From an uncultured Clostridia bacterium (GTDB lineage: Bacteria > Bacillota > Clostridia > Christensenellales > CAG-917): a stretch of 64,000 bases of DNA. Of this stretch, positions 8,663 through 16,577 are shown one piece after another. How positions within the stretch are numbered: position 1 is the first letter of the stretch; the number at the start of each line of letters is the position of its first letter. Below the pieces are notes generated by a model, which saw nothing but the letters and a program-made list of their open reading frames with translations, was not told where the DNA came from and made no database searches. The translations under genes and the position numbers were made by a program. Location: contig CAKQMI010000002.1 of NCBI GenBank assembly GCA_934254835.1, forward strand, positions 20,404 to 84,403, in the 5' to 3' direction.

Positions 8663-10104
8663 CTTTCACCTCTTGATAAAGCGATGGCTTCGTCGATGTC
8701 CGAATATCTAACGCGACGTCCGTTTCGCTCTATGTACTTCTCCGCGCCCTTGCCGGCAACAACCAGTAAATCGCCGTCTTTCAAAAGTCCCGACGCAAAC
8801 TCGACCGCCTCTTTTCGCTCCTCGACGATAAAGACTTTTCCGTTTCCTTTCGCGCCCTCCATTATGTCGGATATGATATTTTTCAAAGGCTCGCTTCGGC
8901 TGTTGTCCTCGGTGACGATTACTATGTCCGAAAGACGCGACGCGATTTCGCCCATTATTTTGCGTTTTCCTTTGTCGCGATCCCCTCCGCAACCGAACAC
9001 CGTTATCATTTTCCCGCGCGAAAGCGTGCGTGCGGTTTTCAAAAGTTTCTCCATTCCGTCGGGCGTATGTGCAAAATCGACGATGATTTTTGCGTTTTTG
9101 TACGAAAAAATGTTAAATCTCCCCGGTATCGGCGGTAATTTTTGTAAACTTTCTGCAATTACGGGCATCGGCACTTTCAGCGTTTTTAGTAACGTCACCG
9201 CAGAAAGCGCGTTCAAAACGTTGTATTTTCCGAAAAGTGGCATGTACAACTCGTATATCTCGTCAAAGACGTTGACGACAAACGACGTGCCTTTGCTTTT
9301 TCGCGCGATGTTAACCGCAAACACGTCGCTCGGCTCGTCGATGCCGTAGGATATTATCGGCATATCGAAGGTTTTATATAACTCCCGTCCCAAATTATCG
9401 TCCACGTTTACTATCGCGCTTTTGGTCATTCCGTTTTTGAAAAATGACAATTTTGTGTCGTAATAACTCGAAAAACTGCAAAAATAATCCAAATGTTCGG
9501 GTGAAACGTTGGTAAAAATGCTAATATCGCTTGTTATCCCGTACAACCTGTCCTGCGCGATTGCGTGCGCCGACACCTCCATCACGACTATTTCGACGCC
9601 CGCCCTCACCATTTTCCTGAAAAGTCGGTTCAGAGTGAAACTATCGGGCGTTGTGAGGTCCGCTTCGTACGTTTCGTCCAGTATTTTATAGCCGATTGTG
9701 CCGATTACGCCCGTCTTATACCCCGCCGATTTCAATAAATGCTCGACGATATACGACGTCGTGGTTTTGCCGTTCGTGCCGACGATTGATACAATTTTTA
9801 ACTTCAAATGCGGTTTTTCAAAGAAATTTTGGCATATTTTGCTGTAACTCTGCCTTGAATTTGTAACAATCGCTGTCGGAAGTCCGCTTTCGGTGGCGTG
9901 CTCGGAAAGGATTGCAACCGCGCCAAGCATCTCCGCTTCGAGGGCGTGATTGTGTCCGTCGTCGCCTCTCCCCTTAATTGCGACGAACAAATCGCCGTCT
10001 TTCACCTGCCTGCTGTCGGTTGCGATTCCCTTGATTTTAATTTCCGACATATCCGTTTTACTTTCGTAAGGAAGGTTTTCAAAAAGTTTTTCAATCGTAA
10101 TCAT
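8659..10104 (-). CDS. murE: UDP-N-acetylmuramoyl-tripeptide synthetase MurE
   Basis: Adds the third stem-peptide residue. Contains GTNGKTT near residue 107, HTPDGMEKLL and GCGGDRDKGKR typical of MurE. The specificity motif reads EDNSRSEP: meso-diaminopimelate enzymes usually have DNPR, lysine enzymes lack the Arg, so diaminopimelate is the likelier substrate, although the Pro-to-Ser change is worth noting. Length 481. Unlike its tightly packed neighbours, the gene is preceded by a 110-base gap holding a two-stem inverted-repeat element that includes its start codon (10103-10159). Confidence 0.95.
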   Translation of the reverse strand: MITIEKLFENLPYESKTDMSEIKIKGIATDSRQVKDGDLFVAIKGRGDDGHNHALEAEMLGAVAILSEHATESGLPTAIVTNSRQSYSKICQNFFEKPHLKLKIVSIVGTNGKTTTSYIVEHLLKSAGYKTGVIGTIGYKILDETYEADLTTPDSFTLNRLFRKMVRAGVEIVVMEVSAHAIAQDRLYGITSDISIFTNVSPEHLDYFCSFSSYYDTKLSFFKNGMTKSAIVNVDDNLGRELYKTFDMPIISYGIDEPSDVFAVNIARKSKGTSFVVNVFDEIYELYMPLFGKYNVLNALSAVTLLKTLKVPMPVIAESLQKLPPIPGRFNIFSYKNAKIIVDFAHTPDGMEKLLKTARTLSRGKMITVFGCGGDRDKGKRKIMGEIASRLSDIVIVTEDNSRSEPLKNIISDIMEGAKGNGKVFIVEERKEAVEFASGLLKDGDLLVVAGKGAEKYIERNGRRVRYSDIDEAIALSRGER

Positions 10105-10159
10105 AGCGTCGCCCCTTTAATATTTATTATTATAAATATTATCAAATGAACGACGCTAT
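10103..10159 (-). promoter_or_regulatory. Two-stem RNA/cruciform element covering the murE start
   Basis: Minus strand: an outer perfect 9-bp stem ATAGCGTCG / CGACGCTAT (10151-10159 with 10103-10111) whose 3' arm ends in the first two bases of the murE ATG, and an inner perfect 9-bp stem AATATTTAT / ATAAATATT (10132-10140 with 10119-10127) around a 4-base loop. The AGGGG ribosome site lies between the two stems. It is likely to influence murE translation; what it senses, if anything, is unknown. Confidence 0.6.
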
Positions 10160-10214
10160 TACAACAGCGCGGTAAAATTAGACTTTTTTTGACAATCTTT
10201 GCTTTGCTCGGCTT

Positions 10215-11975
10215 TCAGTATTCATAGTCGTACGGGTTGAACGGCATGGACGCAACCTTGTCGCTTTCTTCGGTTATGCAAGGAGCAATGCCGAAATACG
10301 CAAACATTCCTTCGAATATTTCTTTGACAAAAGGCGCGGCAACGATACTTCCGTAGTACGCTCCGACAGGCTCGTCAACAAGAAACAAAACGACCGCTTC
10401 GTGACCTTCGTACTTCTCGAAGCCCAAAAAACTCGATATGTATTTCCCGCCTGCAATCGCCCCGTTTTCGTATTTTTGCGCGGTGCCCGTCTTTCCGCCG
10501 ACGTCGTAGCCGTTGATATACGCCCCTTTTCCACTGCCTTCGGTCACGACGGAATACAAAATTTTTATCAATTTTTCGGACGTCGCGCTTGAAATTACGC
10601 GGTTTTTTACGACGGGATTATTCTCTTTCACCACTCGTCCCGACGCGTCGGTTGCGCTTTTTAAGAGGTAAGGCGTGACGATTTCCCCTCCGTTTATCAC
10701 CGCCGACGTCGCCACCGCAAGTTCGATCGGAGTCAGCGCAACCGCCTGCCCGAATCCTATTCTTGCAAGGTCAACGTTTTTGACGGTGTTTTCGGCAAGC
10801 GTGATTCCCCTTGTTTCGCCCGTCACGTCGATGCCGGTTTTCGTCATTATGCCAAAATTTTTCAGGTACGAATAAAACTTTTGAGTGCCGACTTGAAGCG
10901 CGCAATCCATAAAAACGCAGTTGCAACTGTTCCTGACGCCCTCGGCAAAAGTTTGACTTCCGTGCCCTTTCGACCGCCAGCATTTTATCCTTTTTCCGTC
11001 AACAATGCGGTTGCCGGCGCAGTAAAATCTGTGCGACTCGGGGAACGCGTTTTCTTCGATGGCGATTGCCGAAGTCAGGATTTTGAAGGTGCTTCCCGGC
11101 TCGTACACCGCCGACACCATAGTGTTTTTGCTGTACTGAAAAAGAGCGGACAAGTCGCCACGCGGGACGTTGTTCAGGTCGTACGACGGGGTTTCCGCCA
11201 TCGCAAGAATTTCGCCCGTCATCGGGTTCATCACAAGACACGACACCCTCTTTGCTTTGGTTTGGAGCATAGCCTTTTTTATGGTGTTTTCGACGATGCA
11301 CTGAATGTAAAAATCGACGGTGAGCGTTAAATCCGCGCCCGACGTCGACGGGATATAATACCTCGTCCCGCCTATGCTCCGCCCCACGAGGTCGGCTTCG
11401 GACAGCACGCTTCCGTTCACGCCCGTGAGGTATTTGTCGTAATAGGACTCCAGTCCGCTTTGTCCCTGCAAATCGATATTTGTAAATCCCAAAACCTGCG
11501 TCATAAAGTCGCCGTACGGATAATAGCGAAAGCCGTCCTCCGAAATATAAATGCCTTTCTGGTTTTTTCGGACGATGCTCATCACCTTATCTTTTTCGAC
11601 TTTTTTCGCAACGGTGATTTCGCCGACGCCTTTTTTTGTGATTTTTCCCAAAAGTTTTTGATAATCCGCGCCCGCGTATTCGGACAGGACCTTCGCCACT
11701 TCCTTTGGATTTTCGACGGCGTTCGGACGGACGTAAATCGTATATCTTGTCGAGGTGTCGGCAAGCGTCACTCCGTTTCGGTCGTAAATTCCGCCCCGTC
11801 TTGCGACAAGCGGTAAGTCGCGATACCATTGTTCCGAGGCGCGCGCCTGCAACTTCGCGGACGAAAAAACCTGAACGTATAAAAACTTGAAAAGTACCGC
11901 CGTAAAGAAAAAGACTATTAACGTAAAAACAGTTAATAGCCTTGGTTTGGGGTTATATATTAGGTTGTTGTTCAA
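10215..11975 (-). CDS. Class B penicillin-binding protein (FtsI/PBP2B/SpoVD type)
   Basis: Transpeptidase that crosslinks septal peptidoglycan with FtsW. One N-terminal membrane anchor (about residues 14-33), a dimerisation domain, and a transpeptidase domain with all three active-site motifs: STFK at 295-298, SCN at 350-352 and KTGTAQ at 495-500. Length 586. No PASTA domains follow, unlike many Firmicutes SpoVD and PBP2x proteins. It starts 16 bases after the FtsL-like gene. A division role is inferred from the cluster; a sporulation role cannot be excluded. Confidence 0.93.
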   Translation of the reverse strand: MNNNLIYNPKPRLLTVFTLIVFFFTAVLFKFLYVQVFSSAKLQARASEQWYRDLPLVARRGGIYDRNGVTLADTSTRYTIYVRPNAVENPKEVAKVLSEYAGADYQKLLGKITKKGVGEITVAKKVEKDKVMSIVRKNQKGIYISEDGFRYYPYGDFMTQVLGFTNIDLQGQSGLESYYDKYLTGVNGSVLSEADLVGRSIGGTRYYIPSTSGADLTLTVDFYIQCIVENTIKKAMLQTKAKRVSCLVMNPMTGEILAMAETPSYDLNNVPRGDLSALFQYSKNTMVSAVYEPGSTFKILTSAIAIEENAFPESHRFYCAGNRIVDGKRIKCWRSKGHGSQTFAEGVRNSCNCVFMDCALQVGTQKFYSYLKNFGIMTKTGIDVTGETRGITLAENTVKNVDLARIGFGQAVALTPIELAVATSAVINGGEIVTPYLLKSATDASGRVVKENNPVVKNRVISSATSEKLIKILYSVVTEGSGKGAYINGYDVGGKTGTAQKYENGAIAGGKYISSFLGFEKYEGHEAVVLFLVDEPVGAYYGSIVAAPFVKEIFEGMFAYFGIAPCITEESDKVASMPFNPYDYEY

Positions 11976-11991
11976 AAATTATAATTTCTCC

Positions 11992-12603
11992 TTATTCACC
12001 CAACTTATCGAGCACGGTATCGAACCAGTTCGTTTGAGTTTCAAAGGTATTATACGACGAGTGGACGAAATTAAGACCATTTTCGTTGACGTCGTAAAGA
12101 CTGCTGACCGACGCGGAGGGTTCTTGCGCGGGCTCGACGGACGGAGTATTGATAAGTTCCGCATTGACGATAACCAGCGTGACGATAAGCAATACTACCG
12201 CAAGGTACACAGCCATGATTACTTTGCCCTGAGTGCTGAGTTGTTTGGACGCCTTGCGTCTTGCCTGAGTGCGAGTTTGGGTTTCGCGCAATCTCATCGG
12301 CTCGAAAACTTCGACTTCCTGCTGTGCGGAATAGCGGTTTTCGATTGCCCCGCGACTGACGTTGTTGGTGTTAAGACGATTCCACAAGTCCTCGCGAGCG
12401 GGATCCTGGACGGGAGCGTACATATCCTGTCGAGGCATAGGACGTTGATTGACCGCATCCGCCGAAGCATAACGATCGTACGTCGGTTGTTGACGGCCGA
12501 GACGCGCGTCAAAACTGGGCACGGGCCTGTCGGGGCTGTACGTGTAATCCCTGTTATCAATATCTTCTCTTAATCCTTCGCGGTTGACGGTGGTTCCTAA
12601 CAT
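11992..12603 (-). CDS. Single-pass membrane protein in the FtsL position
   Basis: The gene lies between rsmH and the class B PBP, the normal place of ftsL, so a divisome role is inferred from position. The 203-residue product has a long, probably disordered cytoplasmic part (residues 1-120, rich in Arg, Asp, Tyr, Gln and Pro), one membrane helix (about 128-147) and only about 55 external residues. Typical FtsL has a short N-terminus and a leucine-zipper coiled coil outside; I see no heptad pattern here. I therefore do not assign the symbol. Confidence 0.7.
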   Translation of the reverse strand: MLGTTVNREGLREDIDNRDYTYSPDRPVPSFDARLGRQQPTYDRYASADAVNQRPMPRQDMYAPVQDPAREDLWNRLNTNNVSRGAIENRYSAQQEVEVFEPMRLRETQTRTQARRKASKQLSTQGKVIMAVYLAVVLLIVTLVIVNAELINTPSVEPAQEPSASVSSLYDVNENGLNFVHSSYNTFETQTNWFDTVLDKLGE

Positions 12604-12639
12604 TTCCCTATCCTCACTTATTTTATTTATAATACCTTA

Positions 12640-13578
12640 TTACAATTTTTCGATTATTCGCAATTTTGCGCTTTTGCTTCTGCCGTTTTCGTCCTGTTCG
12701 TCCTTCGACGGCAAAATTGCCTTATTTGATACAAATTTTACGATTTCGTGCCTTCCGCATACGCATATCGGCAACGATTTGTCGCAAATGCACCCCGTTG
12801 CGAGGTCCTTCATCGTTTGTTTGACTATCCTGTCCTCTTCCGAGTGGAAAGTAATGACGCACATTCTTCCCTTGGGGTTCAGATAATCGACAAAAGTTCT
12901 CACCGCGGTGTCCAGACCTCTCAGCTCCCCGTTCACTTCGATGCGGATTGCCTGAAAAGTGCGCTTTGACGGATTTCCGAATTTCCAGCGGTTCCCGGCG
13001 GGTACGCTGTATTCGATTATTTTTGCCAACTGCCCCGTCGTCGATACCGGCGACTTTTCTCTTTCGCGCACGATGTTTTTTGCGATGTTTCTTGCAAATC
13101 TTTCGTCACCGTACGAAAAGATGATTTTTTGGAGCTTTTCTTCGTCATAGAAGTTCACGACGTCGTATGCCGAAAAAGGCTTGCTCCTGTCCATTCTCAT
13201 ATCGAGCGGTGCGTCTTTCATATAAGAAAACCCGCGCTCCGCAACGTCGATTTGGTAACTTGAGACGCCAAGGTCGGCAAGCACTCCGTCAATCGATGAA
13301 ACGGACAGTTCTTTCAGTATGTTTTCAACGTTCTTAAAATCATCGTGTACAAACGTGATTTTATCTTTATAGGCTTTCAGCCTTTCTTTGGAAAACGCGA
13401 TTGCGTCCGCGTCTTTGTCAATCGAAATAAGTCGTCCTGTCGTCAGTCGCTTTGCGATTTCTCCGCTGTGCCCGCCTCCGCCTAACGTACAATCGACATA
13501 GATCCCGTCGGGCTTAATATTCAACCCTTCGATACACTCGTTCAGGAGCACCGGAACGTGATTGAAATTTTCTTCCAT
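12640..13578 (-). CDS. rsmH: 16S rRNA (cytosine-1402-N4)-methyltransferase RsmH
   Basis: SAM-dependent methyltransferase acting on 16S rRNA in the decoding centre. The N-terminus HVPVLLNECIEGLNIKPDG and DCTLGGGGHSGEI (SAM loop near residue 31), GVLADLGVSSYQID and the C-terminal phrase RMCVITFHSEEDRIVKQ are all typical. Length 312. Its ATG shares a base with the mraZ stop. This is the gene formerly called mraW. Confidence 0.97.
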   Translation of the reverse strand: MEENFNHVPVLLNECIEGLNIKPDGIYVDCTLGGGGHSGEIAKRLTTGRLISIDKDADAIAFSKERLKAYKDKITFVHDDFKNVENILKELSVSSIDGVLADLGVSSYQIDVAERGFSYMKDAPLDMRMDRSKPFSAYDVVNFYDEEKLQKIIFSYGDERFARNIAKNIVREREKSPVSTTGQLAKIIEYSVPAGNRWKFGNPSKRTFQAIRIEVNGELRGLDTAVRTFVDYLNPKGRMCVITFHSEEDRIVKQTMKDLATGCICDKSLPICVCGRHEIVKFVSNKAILPSKDEQDENGRSKSAKLRIIEKL

Positions 13579-14027
13579 CAGAATCCGTATTTCCCGAGAG
13601 GCTCCAGCGACTTGTCGTATTCTTCGTCGTCGAGTTCTTGGAAGCGTTCGTTATAATTCTCCGCCGACCACAATTCGATTCTGTCAAACATTCCGACGAA
13701 AACGACGTCCTTTTGGATTTTCGCGATGCGCCTTAAATTGGCGTCAAGCACAAAACGTCCTTGGTTGTCTTCTTCGGGAATCGACATCGTCGCAACCATT
13801 CTGCGAATGGCGTCGGTGGCTTCCTTGCCCTCTTCGGTGACGAATGAAATGTTTTTGGACTTCTCTTCGTAAAGATTTGCAAACTGCTCTTGTGAGTAAA
13901 TGAACAAGCAACCGCTCGTCCCGCGAACTATGGCAAAATTCTGACCGAGTTCCGCTTTGAGTTTTGCGGGGATACGTAAACGGTTTTTCTGGTCGAGTTG
14001 GTGATTGTACTTTCCGACGTATGCCAT
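13578..14027 (-). CDS. mraZ: Transcriptional regulator MraZ
   Basis: DNA-binding protein of the SpoVT-AbrB fold that controls the division cluster. Two copies of the DXXXR motif are present, DQKNR near residue 14 and DANLR near residue 88, as expected for the two swapped-hairpin halves. Length 149. A strong AAAGGAGGG ribosome site precedes it. It heads the operon, and the predicted target repeat lies at its own promoter (14077-14093), so autoregulation is expected. Confidence 0.95.
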   Translation of the reverse strand: MAYVGKYNHQLDQKNRLRIPAKLKAELGQNFAIVRGTSGCLFIYSQEQFANLYEEKSKNISFVTEEGKEATDAIRRMVATMSIPEEDNQGRFVLDANLRRIAKIQKDVVFVGMFDRIELWSAENYNERFQELDDEEYDKSLEPLGKYGF

Positions 14028-14057
14028 AATTCCCTCCTTTAAGAAGTTTGTACACTA

Positions 14058-14093
14058 ATCATATCACATAGATTGACCACTTGCAACCACTTT
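14058..14093 (-). promoter_or_regulatory. mraZ promoter with overlapping MraZ box
   Basis: Minus strand: TTGCAA (14081-14086), 17 bases, TATGAT (14058-14063). Overlapping the -35 is AAAGTGG-TTG-CAAGTGG (14077-14093), two GTGG-containing 7-mers with a 3-base spacer and 10-bp period, the arrangement known for MraZ boxes. Confidence 0.82.
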
Positions 14094-14290
14094 TAGCAAT
14101 TTTTTTTGATTTTTTTCAGAAAAATTTTGTAAATTTTCTTAAATCCGTCGTTTTAATAGCAAATTTTCGACATAAATAGTAATATTTTGCTATTGACAGA
14201 AAATTGTTGTAGTGGTCAGCGTTCCCTAAGTTTTCGTGTTTGCCACCATATTATGCCCCAAAAGTCGATTTTGTGCAAGCGTTTTTACAT
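14094..14290. other. AT-rich intergenic stretch upstream of mraZ
   Basis: No gene seen between the mraZ promoter and the phosphoesterase terminator. It contains a 9-bp inverted repeat AATAGCAAA / TTTGCTATT at about 14156-14194 and T-rich tracts. Confidence 0.4.
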
Positions 14291-14319
14291 AAAAAAACAA
14301 CCCGAAATTTATCGGGTTG
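14291..14319 (-). terminator. Terminator after the metallophosphoesterase gene
   Basis: Minus strand 8-bp stem CAACCCGA / TCGGGTTG (14312-14319 with 14298-14305) followed by seven Ts. Confidence 0.88.
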
Positions 14320-14366
14320 AAATTGCGGATTTTTAACTTTACTTCGTAAGGAAAAGTTTTTTGATT

Positions 14367-15068
14367 TTAATCTGCAGAAATTTCGTACAAGCGATTGCCC
14401 AACTTGTCGCACGACGTCATGATATATTCGATTCCGTTTTTTTCATGTGAAATTTCTGTCCTTCCACGCGCGCCGTGCAAGTGTCCGTACACCACTTTTT
14501 TGACGCCGTATTTTTCAGAAAGCAAGGTAAAGTCGCTGTCGGCGTTGTTCAGTTCGAACGGCGGGTAATGGAGCATTGCGATAATCTCGTCGCCCTCTTC
14601 TTGCATTTTCTTTGCCTCGGTCAAAGAAAGTTCGTATCTTATGACTTCTCTTTTATAAACTTTTTCGTCCTCGGGCGTCTTGTTGGACTCGGGCAAAGTC
14701 CAGCCACGCGTCCCGCAAAAAACGTATTTGCCGAATTTCAGGGCGTTGTTTTGTATCGCATAAATGTTTTTTTCGGCAAAAATATTGAAAAGTTTTGTAT
14801 AGCTTTGCCACCAATAGTCGTGATTTCCGCGGATTATTATCTTTTTTCCTTTCAATTTTTCGATTTCTCGGACGTCAACAAGCGCGTTTTCAAAGGTCAT
14901 CGCCCAGGATAAATCGCCGGCAAGCAATACGATATCGTCGTCGGTCACTTTCTCCTGCCAGTCCGCGACGATTTGCTCGAAATGGTTTTCCCACATCGTT
15001 CCGAACACGTCCATCGGTTTATCCGACGAAAACGATAAATGAAGGTCTGAAATTGCAAAAATTCTCAT
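14367..15068 (-). CDS. Calcineurin-like metallophosphoesterase
   Basis: Predicted cytoplasmic two-metal phosphoesterase, 233 residues. All metal-binding motifs are visible in order: ISDLHLSF at the N-terminus, AGDLSW near 51, IRGNHDYWW near 78, LHYPPF near 165 and YGHLHG near 195. The substrate cannot be read from the sequence; relatives in Firmicutes are usually just called metallophosphoesterases. It is transcribed alone, between its own promoter (15118-15146) and a terminator. Confidence 0.9.
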   Translation of the reverse strand: MRIFAISDLHLSFSSDKPMDVFGTMWENHFEQIVADWQEKVTDDDIVLLAGDLSWAMTFENALVDVREIEKLKGKKIIIRGNHDYWWQSYTKLFNIFAEKNIYAIQNNALKFGKYVFCGTRGWTLPESNKTPEDEKVYKREVIRYELSLTEAKKMQEEGDEIIAMLHYPPFELNNADSDFTLLSEKYGVKKVVYGHLHGARGRTEISHEKNGIEYIMTSCDKLGNRLYEISAD

Positions 15069-15117
15069 ACTAATAGATTGCGCGCACGCTTTTTATATCG
15101 TTCTAATATATATACTT

Positions 15118-15146
15118 GTTATATCATATTATATAAAACTTTTCAA
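15118..15146 (-). promoter_or_regulatory. Promoter of the metallophosphoesterase gene
   Basis: Minus strand: TTGAAA (15141-15146), 17 bases, TATAAC (15118-15123). Confidence 0.6.
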
Positions 15147-15218
15147 GCACTGGCGCGAATTTCACAAAAAATTTATGCATTACATAAAATAAGGTATAAA
15201 CGCTTTGGAGGTGTAAAA

Positions 15219-15866
15219 ATGTCGTTTTGCAATACCCTAAAACCCGACAGGACGCCCGGACCGATTTCCGGCAATCCACTGCATAATCTGTGCGAGCGTG
15301 CCTGCATACAAGTCAGAAAAGTCTTTGACGCGTGTATCAATCAGTCGTCACTTGAAAACTACGGCGTGACGATCACAAATCCCACGCCCGCAAACTATGC
15401 CACTCCTCTGACTTTCGTGTCCGCCGCTTCGACGTCGGCAGTCGGGACGATTTCCAACCTTATCGTCACCCCGCTGTCGGGCGATAATCCCCACAACTCG
15501 CGCGTGCAGGCAACGATAACTATCCCCATCGAGGTGATTTTCGTCGACGCCAACAACGTCGAAGGCAGAGGCGTTGCGGAAATAGTCGTCAACGAGGACG
15601 TCATCATGTGCTTCCCCGACAACTCGGTTATCCCCGTCGAGATTGCGTCGACCGTCAACGCGGTGTCCCCGCAAGGCGAATGGACGGAAGGACTTTCCTT
15701 TTCAATCACTTGTTGCGTGACCGTCGTCTTAAAAGCCGAGGCGGAAGTCGAACTTTTGGTGCCGTCGTACGGCTATTGCTACATACCGCCTTGTCAGGCG
15801 TATACGCAGGAAGTTTGCACGGGTGTTTTCGACCTGCCGTTGTTTCCGACGTCCGTCACGAGATAA
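15219..15866 (+). CDS. Cys-rich protein of unknown function
   Basis: I do not recognise the family with certainty. The ATG at 15219 follows GGAGGTG with ideal spacing and gives 215 residues. The N-terminus (FCNTLKPDRTPGP, then CERACIQVRKVFDACI) holds a cluster of cysteines, the middle is rich in Val/Ile/Thr and looks beta-stranded, and the C-terminus has further cysteines (SITCCVTV, YCYIPPCQ, VCTG). There is no signal peptide or membrane helix. A cell-envelope or spore-surface role is conceivable but not shown. It is a single-gene unit with its own terminator. Confidence 0.75.
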   Translation: MSFCNTLKPDRTPGPISGNPLHNLCERACIQVRKVFDACINQSSLENYGVTITNPTPANYATPLTFVSAASTSAVGTISNLIVTPLSGDNPHNSRVQATITIPIEVIFVDANNVEGRGVAEIVVNEDVIMCFPDNSVIPVEIASTVNAVSPQGEWTEGLSFSITCCVTVVLKAEAEVELLVPSYGYCYIPPCQAYTQEVCTGVFDLPLFPTSVTR

Positions 15867-15889
15867 CGCCAAAGTTTTCACAAAACAAT

Positions 15890-15925
15890 GAACGGACGCA
15901 ATTCATTTTGCGTCCGTTCTTTTTC
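15890..15925 (+). terminator. Terminator of the Cys-rich protein gene
   Basis: 12-bp perfect stem GAACGGACGCAA / TTGCGTCCGTTC (15890-15901 with 15908-15919), then a T-run. Confidence 0.92.
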
Positions 15926-15984
15926 AAAAATTTTGTCGATTTATTTGGAAATACTATGAAAAACGGCTTATTTTAGAATACTTC

Positions 15985-16575
15985 CTACACATTTTCAAGG
16001 ATTTGAGCAATTCTTTCGAGGATTTCGCTCTTTCCCGTTTTTTCGCTGGACGACACCGCATAGATGTTATCCACCCCTATTCCCACCTTTGTGGCGATGT
16101 TTTGCAACGACTTTTTTTGTTGCATTTTCGACAATTTATCGGCTTTCGTTGCGATTACCGAAAACTGGAAATTGTAGTGGAAAAGGTAATTTATCATCTG
16201 CATATCGTCCTTTGTAGGATCGTGACGAATGTCCAAAAGCACGAAAACGTGCACAAGATTTTGACCGTTTTCAAAGTACCCTTCAATCATCGGTCCCCAC
16301 TTTGCCTTTTCCTCTTTGCTGACTTTTGCATAGCCGTATCCCGGCAAATCCACAAAGTAAAACTCACCGCCGTTGATTTCAAAAAAGTTGATAAGCCTTG
16401 TGCGACCGGGATCCGACGACGTCCTTGCAAGCCTGTTTTGGTTGACCATAAAATTGATGAACGACGACTTGCCGACGTTGGACTTCCCTACAATGGCGAT
16501 TTCGGGCGCGTCGAATGACGGGATTGCCCTCCCGTTGGAAACCGACTGAATGAATTTTGCGCTTTTAATTTCCAT
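15985..16575 (-). CDS. engB: Ribosome biogenesis GTPase EngB (YsxC/YihA)
   Basis: Small GTPase needed for 50S subunit assembly. Seen: G1 GKSNVGKSS near residue 31, G3 DLPGYGYAK near 77, G4 TKADK near 143, and the family's N-terminal phrase in which Ala-Pro-Glu-Ile-Ala precedes the P-loop. Length 196. It lies 2 bases after lon, the last gene of the tig-clpP-clpX-lon-engB run, an order widespread in Firmicutes. Confidence 0.96.
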   Translation of the reverse strand: MEIKSAKFIQSVSNGRAIPSFDAPEIAIVGKSNVGKSSFINFMVNQNRLARTSSDPGRTRLINFFEINGGEFYFVDLPGYGYAKVSKEEKAKWGPMIEGYFENGQNLVHVFVLLDIRHDPTKDDMQMINYLFHYNFQFSVIATKADKLSKMQQKKSLQNIATKVGIGVDNIYAVSSSEKTGKSEILERIAQILENV

Positions 16576-16577
16576 AA

